DNA of 64,000 bases. Origin: Prinsepia uniflora (lineage: Eukaryota; Streptophyta; Magnoliopsida; Rosales; Rosaceae). The notes beneath the pieces are model-generated. The model searched no databases and had not been told where the DNA came from. It saw nothing but the letters and a program-made list of their open reading frames with translations. Positions 49,489 to 62,590 of this stretch are shown here, piece by piece; position 1 is the first letter of the stretch; each line of letters starts with the position of its first letter. The position numbers and the translations under genes were made by a program. Where the stretch lies: contig CM064869.1 in assembly GCA_032719365.1 (NCBI GenBank), forward strand, positions 26,693,504 to 26,757,503. The letters are read 5' to 3'.

Positions 49489-52360
49489 TGACAGGACCCA
49501 CCCCGATTATCACCCCGATAACCGAGGTGAACCCTGCTCCCGTCTGACAAGCACAAGTAAAAGACCAAAAGAAACTTACAAAAACCCACAATTTACATTG
49601 CCAGACCAGGGAGAAAGTTATATCGTTTATAGAGCATAGTAACAGTACGAAAACAAAAACAAGCCCTACTGTAAGCTAAGCGCGCAACGGATGACTTTAT
49701 GCCTCGGACTCTGCCTCAACGATAGCCCCAAAGCTCGCACCACGACCTGGAGGGTGTTAAAAACATTAAAAATGTGAGTGGACTAAAAATAAATAAAATT
49801 TATAAAATCAGTTCTATAAAGAAACTAGGGTTACACCCTCCGTTTTGAAAACATGCATGCATAACCAAGTAACATAAAACAACAATAAGTACGAAAGGAA
49901 ACAAAGTGCAGAAATCACCAGAAATCAAAACCAAAGTTCAGGCCCTCGGCCCTAAAGCCAAAAACTGAGTAGGTCGTGTCACGGCCTAAAACATTTGCAA
50001 AACCAGTAAAAACATCGATCATACACGTTTACTGGATCTCAAGTGCGCCCGAGTCTTTAAACTCAAAACACAATGCGCAATAACCAAGCCTTCCCGGAAT
50101 ATCAACGAGTATTTAAACTCAAAACACAATCACAGGCCTCGGGGGTATCATTATCACCGAGTCTTTAAACTCAAAGCCATAACGAGTCTTTAAACGCAAA
50201 ACACATCAATCCAGGGCCCTCCTCCCGTAAATCAATCCGAGTCTTTAAACTCAAAATAAGATCCATTGGGTTTTCTGAGTCTTTAAACTCAAAACCATTT
50301 TTCATATATAAGAAAATCCATTAAAATCCGAAAACCAAAGCCAAACCGGAAATCTTCAAAAACCGACACTTCGTTTGATAAAAAGGGAACTTCCTCCCGA
50401 ATTTCATTTCCAATCTCAAATCAAGTCCACAAATCTTAACAAAACAGAATGCGTATAAACATATTCATTCATCCGAAACCATACTCAAAAGCATCACAAA
50501 AATCATATTCTTGAAGTACGTGCAAATCCGATCACTCGTATTGAAAAGCGTGAAATCAAGTAAAGCAAGCGTATAAATCATAAGGATAAATCCATATATC
50601 GAAAGTATAAAAGTCTAATCAAAACATAAACAATATAAGTAAAAAAGTTATGCATGCTCAGTTAGAAAACAAACAGTCCACTCACAACTTTTGTGCGCGT
50701 CAATCGCGTCCCGTGCGATCCTTGGCTGTCTCAGGAAATTCCCGACCTGTCAAAGTCACCAATTCGGGTCACAAACACTTCAATTAAGCTTACCCTAATT
50801 TCCCTAATTTTTTCGGATTTTTAAACGTATTTTAAACGAACCCCTAAACCTTCGAACACTAGAAACTACCCGTTCCGGTGTCCGATCGACTCGAAACTTG
50901 TCCTAAAATGTTCGTTACATCGATTAGAGTGAAAACCACGTTGAATGTTTCCCCTGAACAGTCCCCACACGCCCTCACGCGCCGCCCAAAGGGGCTGCAC
51001 GTGGGCCTCACGCGTCTGCACTGTTCATCGTCTTCAACCTCAGTCCACCCGGTTCAGACCAGTCCGGTCGAACCGAACCGGTGTGACCGGTTCTCCCTCA
51101 ATTCCAACCCATTTCCAGTTCAATCGATCCCAATAGCTTCTTCCTACTCCTAGAAAACTATTCCACTACTTAAACCACGACATAACGGCCTAACACTCAC
51201 CTCCTAAACTTAAACTAAAACCTAGAAAAATACCAGTTTCTGTTCCCGGCCACTGGTTGTTCTCCCAGCCACGAGTTCTTTTCCTTAAGCTCAAATACAA
51301 CTTCCTAGACCTATTAGGACCCATAGAACAGCTCGAATAAGCTCTCAAACTCACGACTTTAGATTTGAAAAATGAAAACTGGAAAACAGAGAAAACATAG
51401 TGGACCGAGAGATTACCTGTTCCCTGACCACCACCGTGAGCTCCACTGAGTCCACAAGACTCCTCACAGGTTGCTGAACACCACCACATGTCCAATTTCG
51501 ATGGTTTGATCGACTGGGGTGCACAGCCGTGCACGGTGTCCCCTGTTTTGTTCTCTGATTTTCCCCCTCACTAACACACTCACTCGACCCTCCAGCTCCT
51601 CCCAAAACACTCCCTACACTCTCAGCTTTTCTCTCATCACACACACACAATCCCAAAGGTTCACTCACCCTACAACTTGATCGATTTTTCCCCGGTCTCT
51701 GTCTCTGTTTCTCTCAAAATGCACGATTACAACACAAACCCTTTAAACAATTGCACTGTGTAGGCTAGAACCTACTAGACACAAGCCAGGTGTCAAACAC
51801 CTGGTGGTCCCATCCCAAAATATCCAATAAACCCTGTACACTTGTCCTCATCTGATTGGCACGCTTCCCAAGGTGCAAAAAGACCAAAATACCCCTAATT
51901 GTTCAAATTACGGATTTACCCTTCACTTCCTAGACCCGTATCTCAATCGTCTGATGTCCAATGACAGCGTGCCGCCTGTCGTTGTACTCAGGACGTTGAG
52001 ATCTACCTAATGGTCCTCGGTTTGCGTGAAAAAAACTTGTCGTTCACAAAGTCAACAAATTCCTCCTTTTTAACCAAATTACAAAAGTGCCCTCAATCTT
52101 CCGAACATCATAACTTCCTCCTCGGATGTCGGAATCGGGCGTGCCACCTGTCTACGGACTCGTGACGTCTCGAATTACGTCACGGTCATCGGTCAATGCC
52201 CAATTGACCGTCCGAACGAAAAGTCAACATTTTGCCCGTTCCATGGGCAAAATCGTCATTCTACGCCGATTGTCCAAAAGTAACCCACTACTCACCGATT
52301 AACGTACTAATTCGTCATTAAACCCTAATCTAATCCCGATTCTCGGAACAGGTCGTTAAA
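49489..52360 (-). mobile_element. Tekay/Del-type LTR H, inserted in the 3' LTR of G
   Basis: Runs from TGACAGGACC to GGTCGTTAAA on the plus strand; the expected terminal TTACA is changed. The sequence to its right is neither a TSD (ATAGG expected) nor the rest of the G LTR, so a deletion removed that flank. It carries closing-stem arms at 49774-49784 and 50675-50685, an acceptor-like CACCCTCCAG at 49747 and six GAGT-(6)-ACTC units at 50051-50290. A palindrome with arms CCAGGTGT and ACACCTGG lies at 51786-51804. Confidence 0.85.
50051..50290 (-). repeat. Hairpin array in LTR H
   Basis: Six units start at 50051, 50107, 50159, 50184, 50239 and 50277, nearly all GAGTCTTTAAACTC on the plus strand. 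They are the reverse complement of the units of LTR A, as expected for opposite orientation. Confidence 0.85.
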
Positions 52361-54386
52361 TATGTACACTAAGAAACTATATATCATATGGAATCCAAAA
52401 GTTAATACATCATAACAAAATGCCTCGACAAGTAAGAAAATGAGTAAACTTGGTGAAATGTATCTCAATATGAATAAAATAAGTATGAATCAACTCATAT
52501 GAATATGCACTCATAATTTCACTCAATGTGTATAGGGTTTGTATTTGCACTCAAGATATGTGAGAAAGATACTCACATAAAAGAAAGTAAGTTACTTCTT
52601 AAAAATTTCAAACATAAACCATAAGATAGTGAACATACTTGCACAAATGAACAAAAACCATATGCTTACTCAAGTGATAGACTCAGCTAATCAAAATTTA
52701 CTCATCTCAAGAATCATAAGGTCTTTATTTGAAGGTTGTAATGAGGCTATGTGTAGAGGCAAAGAATTTTAGGATAATGGTGTTACGTTTTGTTCCAGGA
52801 CTCAACCAAATACCTCATTACAAAAGCATAAGTGTTTTCCATAGTCATAGGCCAAGTATCAACTTGTTGGACCTTGATTTTCATTATCAACAACTTTTGA
52901 ACTTGCAATTAGGGCAAGGGCCGAAATTCTTTATGTAGACCTCCAATCTTCATTGTTCCAAATCACAAGCATAGGGGACTTAGCTCAAAACTCAAATTTA
53001 GTACCTCATAGAACTTTTGTTCTTGATTTTATTTTCTTTTTCATCAATTTTTTTCTTTTTTATTTTGAGAGGTAATGCAATGAATAACAACATAGTTTGA
53101 GAAAGTCATTCCCTACATTTACATATAAGTCTTCATTCATCAAATCACTTACTTGTATATCACACCATCTTTATGTTCTTCAAACAAGTCCAAGGAACAA
53201 GGGTAAATGATGTCTTATACTAGGCTTACGTGAATAGATGTTTAGGGTGATGAAAGATAGGCTTAATGTAGGATCAAAGTTAGTAAACTAGGGGGATCAC
53301 ACTTGTGTGACCAAGTAGGGCTCAGATATTTGGATAAGTGGTGTTAACCTTATTGCCTTAATCATGTCCAAGATCAGAGAGTTAATTGAATTTAAAGCTT
53401 TGAAAATCACATAGAATAAGTTCTAGTACTCTAGAGTTCATTAAAAGTTATGACAAGCAGTTATGAGGCATATGTATTTCAATTTAAACAACGAACTCCT
53501 ATGAATCACTCAACAAAGAAGTATGGGCTCTAAAGCTCACATAGGGTTCATATGATTCATACAAAACTTAACATGCTCGTTCTGTACTAGTTTAACATGC
53601 ATCATCTACTGCAAGTCATAAACATTCAATCATAAAGCATTAACAAATGAATTCAAGTTGTAGTGATCATCTTTCAGCCATGTTGTTTTCATTTATCCGT
53701 CATTCTTATCATTGACAGGTTAAAGGGCATCCTAAAACTTTTAAAAACACTAAGTTTAAACAAAAAGACTCAAGACTAAAATACACGAAAATCTTTTTTG
53801 GGTTTTTTGTTGTTTTTTTTTCCATTTTTAAAATAAGACTCAATAAACTTGTAAACCCCTCCCTCACACTTAAATCTGACATTGTCCTCAATGAATGAAA
53901 GTGAAAGCATAGAATCTACGTAAGGAGGAATGATGCACAAAGATAAAGCAATAAGACATATAAAGGGAGTGAAGGGTAAAAAAAGCAAGTCTCCGTTTGA
54001 TGGCTCCTCCATTTCTCCGTCATTAGGTTGCCTCCTAAGAAGCACTTGAAGTTTAATCTTTATTCAGCCTAGACCTGATACGTCATTTACTCATTATGTA
54101 CATCTAGATTTTGGAGTTGCATTTCTTCCACATTGCATTCCTTGAAAGCCTTGAAATAAGGCTTCAGACGGTGGCCATTGATTTTGAATTCTTTCCCAAT
54201 GATAGGTGATTGAACCTATACAACACTATGAGAGAAAACATGAGTAATGAGATAAGGGCCTTCCCATTTAGAACAAAGTTTACATGGAAAGAATTTGAGA
54301 CGTATGTTGAAGAGTAGAGCTTTTTGACCAACGTGGAAGTGTTTTCCATGGATCATCCTATCATGTAGGGCTTTGGTTCGTTCTTT
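52361..54386 (-). other. 3' interior of element G, non-coding
   Basis: Lies between integrase and the truncated 3' LTR. AT-rich; no envelope-like ORF and no polypurine tract beside 52360, consistent with loss of the 3' end of the interior. The phrase CCTCACACTTAAATCTGACA near 53863 is typical of this gypsy group. Confidence 0.6.
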
Positions 54387-55925
54387 CTAGATCCATGCAC
54401 TATCTAACGTATCATTCTGAATTTCTTCAAGTTCACAAATTTGCAATTTCCGGTGCAACCCTGCTTCATCATAGTTCATGTTGAACTGTTGCACTGCCCA
54501 CCAAGTTTTGTGCTCTAACTCCACTGGAAGATGGCATGCTTTTCCATAGACTAAATGAAATGGGGACATACCTATGGGAGTTTTGTATGCTGTTCTATAC
54601 GCCCATAAAGCATCATCTAACCTTGCACGCCAATCTTTCCGTGAAGGCCTAATAATTCTCTCAAGTATCTTCGTGATCTCCCGGTTGCTAACTTCCGCTA
54701 AACTATTGGTTTGAGGGTGGTATGGAGTAGATACCTTGTGAGTGATTCCATACTTCTTTAATAGTGCGCCAACTGTTTTGTTGCAAAAGTGGCTTCCTCC
54801 ATCACTAATCATTACGTGGGGCATACCAAATCTAGAAAATATGTTAGTGCGAAGGAAAATTGCAACAACTTTAGAATCATTAGTACGGGTGGATTTAGCT
54901 TCCACCCATTTCAAAACATAATCCATAGTAAGAAGGATATATTCAAAACCATACGACGAAGGAAATGGACCCATGAAGTCTATACCCCACAAATAAAAAA
55001 TCTCAACATTAAGTATAAAGGTTTGTGGCATTTGATTTTTAGGGCCTAGATTACCAGATTTTTGACATTTATCACAAGTAGCACAAAATTCATAAGCATC
55101 ATGAAATAAAGAAGGCCAAAAGAAACCTGAATCTAACACCTTAAGGGCAGTTTTCTTGGAACCAAAATGTCCCCCACATGCTTCAGTGTGACAAAATGAA
55201 AGTATAGAATTATGTTTATCATCTAGGACACATCTCTTAATTACTGAATCAGAGCATTTTTTCCACAAGTAAGGTTCATCCCATAAGTAAGTTCTGGCAT
55301 TATGTTTAAGCTTATCACGTTGATATATAGGCATGGTACTCGGGAAAGCTTTAGTGACCAAGTAGTTTACAAGATTAGCATACCAAGGGGTGGCAGAGGT
55401 ACTTACCTGGATTCTGAAGAGCTGCTCGTCTAGAAAGGTCTCAAGTATGATGCCATCCTCCTGATTCTTCACGATCCTAGATAGGTGGTTGACAACAACA
55501 TTCTCTACTCCCTTCTTATCCCTTACCTTAATGTCGAATTCTTGGAGCAAGAGGATCCATCGAATAAATCTTGGTTTGGCATCCTTTTTGGTCATCAAGT
55601 ACTTCAAAGTATTATGATCTGTATACACTATAACTTTGGATTGAAGTAAGTAAGAACGAAACTTATCAAGAGCAAAGATTACTGCAAGTAGTTCCATTTC
55701 AGTGGTTGTGTAGTTTTGTTGAGCTTCATTCAATGTCCTAGAGGCATAATAAATGGCATAGGGCTTCTTGACTTTTCTTTGTCCTAAGACAGCTCCTACT
55801 GCATAGTCGGAGGCATCGCACATGAGCTCGAATGGTAAAGACCAATCTGGGGCACATAAGATAGAGGCACTGGTGAGCAATTCCTTTAGCTTATCAAAGG
55901 CCTTTTGGCACTCAGCACTGAACAC
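54387..55925 (-). pseudogene. RNase H and integrase of element G
   Basis: 512 open codons. RNase H comes first (ELMCDASDYAVGAVLGQRKV near residue 28, TTEMELLAVIFALDKF near 73, VYTDHNTLKYLM near 100). The integrase zinc domain follows (HTEACGGHFGSKK, then CATCDKCQ near 287). The core has GIDFMGPFPS near 314, MISDGGSHF near 377 and SLAEVSNREI near 413, supplying the D, D and E of the triad. It ends GMSPFHLVYGKACHLP and continues in the family C-terminal region. This is the best-preserved part of the element, but it lacks its RT partner in frame. Confidence 0.9.
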
Positions 55926-56788
55926 AAAGGTGGTTTCCTTTTGGAGTAAACGACATAGGGTCTAGAAATTGATGAGAATTCTTTGATGAATCGCTAGTAG
56001 AAACCTGCATATCCAAGGAACAAACGGATCTCTCTACTGAAGTGAGAGATGGTAAGTACCGCACAAGATTTACTTTAGCTCTATCAACCTCTATGTCTTT
56101 TATCCGAAACAATATGTCCTAAAACTATCCCTTGAGTTACCATGAAGTGAAATTTCTCCCAGTTAAGTACTAACCTAGAATCAACACATCTTTGCAATAT
56201 AAGTTCAAGGTTTTCTAAGCATGCATCAAAACTATCTCTAAATACGCTAAAGTCATCCATGAATACTTCAATAATCGTTTCTACATAATCAGAGAATATA
56301 GAAAGCATACAACGTTGAAAAGTACCTGGTACATTGCACAAATCGAATGGCATCTTCCTGTAAGAAAATGTACAAAAAGGGCATGTAAAAGTGGTCTTCT
56401 CTTGATCTTTCTAAGCGATGCTTATTTGGTTGTAGCCTGAGTATCCATCAAGGAAGCAATAGTGGGAGTGTCCTGCGAGTCTCTCAAGCATTTGGTCAAT
56501 GAAGGGCAAAGGAAAGTGGTTTTTCCTTGTGGTGGCATTGAGTTTCCGGTAATCGATGCAAACCCTTTGACTATCTGAAATAGGTTAAATAACGCCACAA
56601 TCATAAAGTTTGATTACCTCTTTTTTAACTACTTCCATCATAGGTGGGTGGAGTCCCTTTTGAGCTTCCCGAGTGGGTTTGGCATCATCTTCAAGAAGGA
56701 TACGATAAACACAAGTGGCAGGGCTGATTCCTTTGATGTTTGTAAGTGTCCATCCAATCGTGGTTTTGTACTTCTTGAGTACAGTCAA
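55926..56788 (-). pseudogene. Reverse transcriptase of element G, frameshifted
   Basis: Pieces in different frames follow the RT order. These are KKYKTTIGWTLTNIKGISP (56788 down), then the YRKLN-to-LDGYSGY region out of frame near 56420-56600. MPFDLCNVPGTFQRCMLSIF (56353 down) and EVFMDDFSVF with the active-site MDD come next. The final block of the RT connection region is again out of frame near 55960-56080. At least three frame changes separate these, so no functional enzyme can result. Confidence 0.88.
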
Positions 56789-57825
56789 GAGTTTTGTCTC
56801 TCTTGATCAGGTTTCAAAGTTGAAAAAATAATGACGGGTAAGGTGTCATTATCTCCAAGTAATATGCACTTCAAATGTTTCAGAAGTACCTTAAGTTCTA
56901 GTTCAAGTGCTTGGAAAACATATGGAAGCATTTTATTAGTACCAAAAGTAATTGGAATTGGAGGAGAAGGACTTACATATCTCGGCATTTCAAGGACCTC
57001 AATTAGTGCACTGAAGAGGGCTTCAGTCCCGAATGGGGTCAGTCCTGCTCCTTCTTGAATGGTTATTTTGAGTTCATTGTCATGTATATGTTTCAAGTGT
57101 TCCTGTGACATAGATTCAACAATGTCAATAGCAAAGCAAGCACTAACACTAGTAGTAGGATAGCTCATAGTTTTGAAGATGTTGAACTCGATCATCTCCC
57201 CATCAAATTCCATGGATAGAAGACCATTGTGGACATCTATCTTTGTTCTTGCAATCTTCATGAATGGAAATCCCAAAAACATTGGTGTGTTGTCCAAAGG
57301 ACTCTCATTCATGTCAAGTACATAAAAGTCAGCAGGAAAGATAAGCTGATTGACTTGCACAAGAACATCTTCTACATTCATTGATGCATATATATGGTAT
57401 GACATAACATTGATTGATGCACCTAAATCTAACATGACATTATTAACAGACTTGTTACCTATTACACAGGAAATTGAAAAGCTCCCAGGATCTTTCAATT
57501 TTGGTGGAAGTTTTTGTTGGATAACTGCAGAAATAGTTTTGTTTACCTTAACCGCCTCTTTTTCTCTTGTTTGTCGTCTTTGAGTGCATAAATGTCTGAG
57601 GAACCTTGCATAAGCTGGTACTTGTTTGATGCATTCAATCAATGGTAAGTTCACTTGTACTTTACGGAATATGTCAAGGATCTCATCATAGCTCTCATCC
57701 TTCTTAGTTTTTGCATATCTGCTTAGAAAGGGTACATAAGACAATAAGGTGTTAGTAGGAATAGAATTTGAAGAGATAGGATTTTTACCTTTGTTGTGGC
57801 TAGATGGTGTTGGCATTGGTGCCAC
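56785..57825 (-). pseudogene. Gag-protease junction of element G
   Basis: 346 open codons. The pepsin-like protease is recognisable from SISCVIGNKSVNNVMLDLGA; LDLGAS is in the place of the catalytic D(S/T)G-type motif and is usual for Athila relatives. PADFYVLDM and MFLGFPFMKIARTKIDV form the second block. The N-terminal part is the spacer between gag and protease. Confidence 0.82.
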
Positions 57826-59548
57826 TTTCTTGTTCGAAATGGTGATCTTATCACACTCATTCTAAACAAATTCGTCATTTTCCTTCCTATCATCCATATA
57901 ACCTGATTTCGGGTCTTTCTTGGGCATAAGGTCGTGCAAAACCTTCCCACTCCGAGTTGTAACATAACTAGCATGCTCAAAAGCATTGTTCTTTGGGTTG
58001 GGAACAATTTGTGAGGGCAACTTCCTCGTATCTTTGACTTGTCCCATGAAATCGACAATTTGACCAATTTGCTTCTTCAGTTTAGAAATGTCACGGCCAT
58101 GAGTGTTCAACGTCTCTTTTGTTTGCTTTTGTCTATCTAAAAAGGACTTGAGTTGAAGTGGATAATTGTGCAGACATCTGATCGTAATCTAGGTTAGAGA
58201 ATTGATGTACCAGAGGAGCTTGTTGCATACCCATAGGTTGATGAGGCATCAGCGGTCTTGGCATGAATTGTTGTCGTGAGTACCCTTGTTGGTGTTGAGC
58301 TGGAGGGTTCAAACATACTTCATTACTGCTCAACTTGAATCCCAGATGATCACGGTTTCATTTTCCATAGTTGTTAAAGTTATTGAATCGTTGGCCCCCT
58401 TGATATCCTCCTAATCCATTGGCTTATTCCATGCCATCATTTGGGTTTGTAACTTGAGGGCATTGATCACTTAGGTGTCCATCCAATTGGAACAAGCCAT
58501 ATATAGGTCCCTTAGGTTGCATAGCCCTTTTGGCTTCTAATTCTAAAACTTGTTCGAGCATAGATTGGAGCTTTTCAATCTTTTCATTTGAGGCACCCTT
58601 CGAATTAAGTGCACTTACCCCCTTCTTGTGAGACATACCATAGTAGGCATCATTGGTGACCCTACTCTCGAGTAATTATCTTGCTTCGGGCTCATCTAAG
58701 TCCATAAATGCCCCATGTGAAGCTGCATCAAGAAGGTCTCGGTCCATGGGTTTGAGACCATCATAGAAGTAATATATCAGGTTAGTCTCCGAGAAACCAT
58801 GTGAAGGACAAGTAGAACAAAGGACCTTAAAATGATCGTAGTATGAACCAAAGGTTTTGTCTGGTGCTTGGGTAATGGATGTGATCTCTCGCCTTTTTGA
58901 AGTGATCATATAAGCGGGAATGTACTTGGCTAAAAACAAGTCTGAAAGTTGCTACCAACTAGTGATATGATTGGCGGGCAAGTCCATGAGCCCAGATTGG
59001 GCCCTATCCGCCAAAGAGAAGGGAAATGCCTTAAGTTCCAGAAGTTCATCATCAGCATCACTTCGTTTCATGCTATTGCACACAAATTGGAAAGTTCTAA
59101 GGTGTTTATTTGGATCCTCATTGGGTAACCCATAATAGGTTGGGAGTCGATGAAGGAAACCACTCTTAAGCTCAATGTTCGTTTTGTTTTCCTTGGATAG
59201 AGGAAAAACAATGAAGGAGGGTCCTATGCTCCACTCAGTTGAGCAAGTACGTTGACGAAGAGACTTACGTTCGATGTTGGACATCTCAGTTTCGGATTCA
59301 CTTTCAAGTTGGTGTTTAGGAGAAGAAGATGACTCAAATTCGTAGCCTTCCTCAAAAGTAGGTTCCAAGATGGGTTCTAAGGTCAAATTCTCAAACTTTG
59401 TTTCCCTTAACTCACCTCCCAGTGTAGTCTGTGTATCAGAACTAATAAAGTGTAGAGATCTACGAGTTAGAATCATTAGCTTTAGCTTGTTCATGCATAG
59501 GAACCTGAAATGAAATAAAACCTGATAGTCATCTCCTAATCGCGACAA
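57826..59548 (-). pseudogene. Gag of element G, broken
   Basis: The N-terminal part is open at 58952-59548 and ends in PFSLADRAQSGLMDLPANHI. The core piece at 58676-58939 starts FLAKYIPAYMITSKRREITS and includes DRDLLDAASHGAFMD. Pieces at 58424-58636 and 57862-58333 cover the tail. The zinc-knuckle remnant DGHLSDQCP is kept, but the first two cysteines are missing, so nucleic-acid binding by the usual knuckle is lost. Confidence 0.85.
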
Positions 59549-61116
59549 TAGATAAGAGAAATGGGCAAGCGAGATAGATAGTCATTAAATGTAGAGAACA
59601 AAAAATACGCAAACAACATTGTATGTATGAAGAACATGTTATATGCTAGTAAGTAAAGAAGTTAAGGAGTATAAACAAGAATATGCAAGGTAGATCACGA
59701 CAATGATATGCAAAAACACAAGTTCAAAAACGTCCAAATGATGTCTACATGAAGAATGGTGTGAATGCATAAGAGAGAAATTGTTAAAACCTGCATAAAA
59801 CATAAGAGTTACGTGACATTGCATGAAAAGAATGGCCTACACCTTTGATCTCACTTCCCTAGATTCACTTAGTCATAGGGGCTCCGATGATGAAATCTGA
59901 GCAACATGAAATCGCAGGGAGGGTATGCAATCTACCAATGCAATAGATAGAGTCTTGGAGTGACATGAATAACTTTCCCACTTCACTTCTCATAGTACTT
60001 TCCTAGGCGTACGGCATGCGCGTACTGATAAACATATTTCAATCTCCTCCAGAATTCAACGTTAATCATGGCCATTTGGGATAGATGTAATGCTAGAAGT
60101 AAGGACTAATTTCGAGAACACCCTGAGGCTAACCTAGCCAGGGTATGTATTCCATTGGAGTCCTCTTTCTTAGTGCCCCACTTGTCACCAGTCATAACCC
60201 TCCTAGACACCATAACCAAACGATAGAAGTTTTCAAAATAGAGGTTTACCAAACCCAAGTGTTTACAACCTCCGCCCCACCTCATGTCCATAGATAGTCT
60301 ACAGTGTGTGGTGATGAAATCCACACATCACGAAGGGTTAAGGAGAAAGTAAACAAAAGGGGTGCTACATGTTTCCGAAATTAAGATTTTGAAGAAAAAA
60401 TGTTTTGGGATTCATGAAACTCTAAAACATTTAATAGGAAACAATTTATACATTGGGAAGTCAAAGTTATATATGTGTCATATAGCTTCAAAGTTTAGAT
60501 GGAGACTTCTACGTCCGTGCGGCCCAAGTCATTAGCTTGGATTTCGAACCTTTGTCATCGTTTGGGTAAGTCTAAAATGACCAGGTAGAAAGAATACATG
60601 CAAGGGAATGATGATTTTGGAACTTTGAAGTCCTACTTTTCAGTGCAAACACGATTTTGAAACTCCGAAATCCTACTTCTCAGAGCTGGCCTATAGCATG
60701 TATTATCTCATGTCCTAAACATCACCTTGAAAATTTCTTACTAAGGGTAGACATATATTCATTCCAAGATAACTCAAGTGTTAACAAACTCCGCCCCAAC
60801 CTCAAGACTTTTAAGGGCCATGAAAGGTTCAGGAGTAAGTTATCAAATGAAACTTCACCTATCCCATTAAAGATCATGATCTAAACTTTGAGCACAAGTG
60901 ATCCACATATACCCAAGACTAGTTTGAAAAACGAATTATTCCTTATATAACTTATGAATTTTTTTATTATTATTATTTTGGAATTTTTTTATCAAAGAAA
61001 AAGTTTCTAACAAAAAGTATTACAATTTATATACAAGTATGAAGATATGTACGAATATAATATTTACATTATGAACATATATACATAAACGAAATCATAC
61101 AAGAGATTATTTCAAT
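59549..61116 (-). other. 5' leader of element G, non-coding
   Basis: About 1.5 kb between the primer site and gag, in the range of Athila-like elements. No gene is seen. Confidence 0.65.
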
Positions 61117-61133
61117 CCCCGGAAACACCGCCA
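61117..61133 (-). other. Primer binding site of element G (tRNA-Asp type)
   Basis: TGGCGGTGTTTCCGGGG on the minus strand, a few bases inside the 5' LTR. It differs at a few positions from the usual TGGCGCCGTTGCCGGGG of this group. Confidence 0.85.
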
Positions 61134-61138
61134 AAAAT

Positions 61139-62585
61139 TGGTACGCAAAAAGTATGTATTAAAGTAAACACAAAGTCACACTCAACACTTAATAAAAACA
61201 TATGCAAGTTAAACCCCTTTTTTTTTAGATTGTAGTATTGATAAGTAGGGATCACTCTTAACCGTTGATTGAGGGTACCTAATCTAATCTAACCTAATTT
61301 ATTATTTACATGGTCAACTCATCTTTAAACCTAACTCGTTAATGATTGTATTAACTTCAACCTACGTAATCCTATAATCTTAATCTTACGAGTTACTTGC
61401 ATATTCTCTTAAGTATGTGCCCGGGGCTCCCAACGACACTTTCAATGACCTAGAATCGGGGCTCCCTATATCTAGTCAAGCATTAAGTGTGAGCACAGAA
61501 ACATAACAAAAACTAGAATCATAGAACACATAGAATATTGAAGCAATATCAATCATAAAACCAAAAATATTATTATAAATCAATTCATATAACCAATATT
61601 CAAGCATAACAAATAACTACAAGGTAAAGAGACCGTGTTACACTTTTTCTCTTTGGGGCTCCTTATGGATACGAAGTGATTAGGCACTCTTTGGTGAGAC
61701 AAGCGAGGGCTCCTCAACTTAGTCATGGATGAAGGTGTAGAAGGTGAAGTATAGTGTAATTATGCTTACACTAGAAATCTTGAATATAATGAAAGGGGAA
61801 AATTAGTTGAGCAGAGTTTTTGTACAAAAAATGAGCGACCCTTTACAAATAACCTAAACCTCTCTATTTATAGAAGAAAATTAATCCCCAAATAAATAAG
61901 AGTTTACAATTAAATTCTAAAAGGAAAAGGTTTCCTAAATAGATAAGAAAACTAATTAAAAACCTTTCCTACAAGTAAAAGAGGTGAAAATAATAAAACA
62001 AAATTAAATAGGATTGAAATCCTAATACAATATGGAGAATAGGTGTGAAAACAACTTGAAATTACCCTAAAATGTGCCTAAAGACTCGGATTTAAGCTTC
62101 AGGAGAGCTTTCGGTGGTCAACCACCGAAACAGCAAGTCAAAATCAGTGGGAAGGAGCTGCTTAATGCGCAGTTAACTCGGGAAGGAGGCTGAACGGTGT
62201 TTGGTAGGCGCCAGCCGAAGTCGCTTGTTAGGGTTCATCAAACGTGCGCAGAGAAGGAGATGGTGTTGTCGGTGCACGTGCGCCGAAGCTGGTACTGGGG
62301 TTTCAGACGGCGCACACCGAACTGATTATGGGATGTTTGTTTGGATTTGGTAGGTCCCTACCGAATTTCTAACTGTTTTTTGGTGGCTTTCTTTCATTCA
62401 ATCTTAACTTCTTTGTTACAACTCCGATTGAGGTGATTCTTTTGCCTAAATTCTCGTAATTCCGTGCTTTATCCAATTTTACACATTTCCCACTAAATAT
62501 ATTATTTTCTCCTATTGTTTGGTATTTAAACATCAAAAGATAAGTATAAAATGGTATAAAATGATGCTTAATTCAAGGCTTATCA
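61139..62585 (-). repeat. 5' LTR of element G
   Basis: Complete, TGGTACGCAA to GGCTTATCA on the plus strand (TGATAAGCC...GCGTACCA in element sense). Followed on the right by TSD CTCGA. Confidence 0.93.
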
Positions 62586-62590
62586 CTCGA
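62586..62590. repeat. Target site duplication of element G (right copy)
   Basis: CTCGA, matching 48570-48574. Confidence 0.92.

Larger units (their letters stand above)
48575..62585 (-). mobile_element. Athila-like Ty3/gypsy retrotransposon (element G), decayed
   Basis: Minus-strand element with a complete 5' LTR (61139-62585, 1,447 bp), a tRNA-Asp-type primer site and gag-pol remains in the usual order. Its 3' LTR is interrupted and truncated (48575-49488). TSD CTCGA on both sides and collinearity of the surrounding LTR F fix the ends. RT and gag sequence match the Athila/Tat branch, with Athila favoured; no envelope-like ORF is seen between integrase and the 3' LTR. Frameshifts and stops break gag, protease-RT and the RT-RNase H join, so the element is dead. 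Confidence 0.9.

Noticed and set aside
50051..50290. Regularly spaced GAGTCTTTAAACTC repeats resembling a CRISPR-like array
   Set aside because: They lie inside a plant retrotransposon LTR, units are 14 bp with uneven spacing and no cas genes are possible in this setting; explained as the LTR hairpin array.
52361..54386. Possible envelope-like ORF of an Athila element after integrase
   Set aside because: Only short ORFs (up to 89 residues) with no membrane or envelope pattern.
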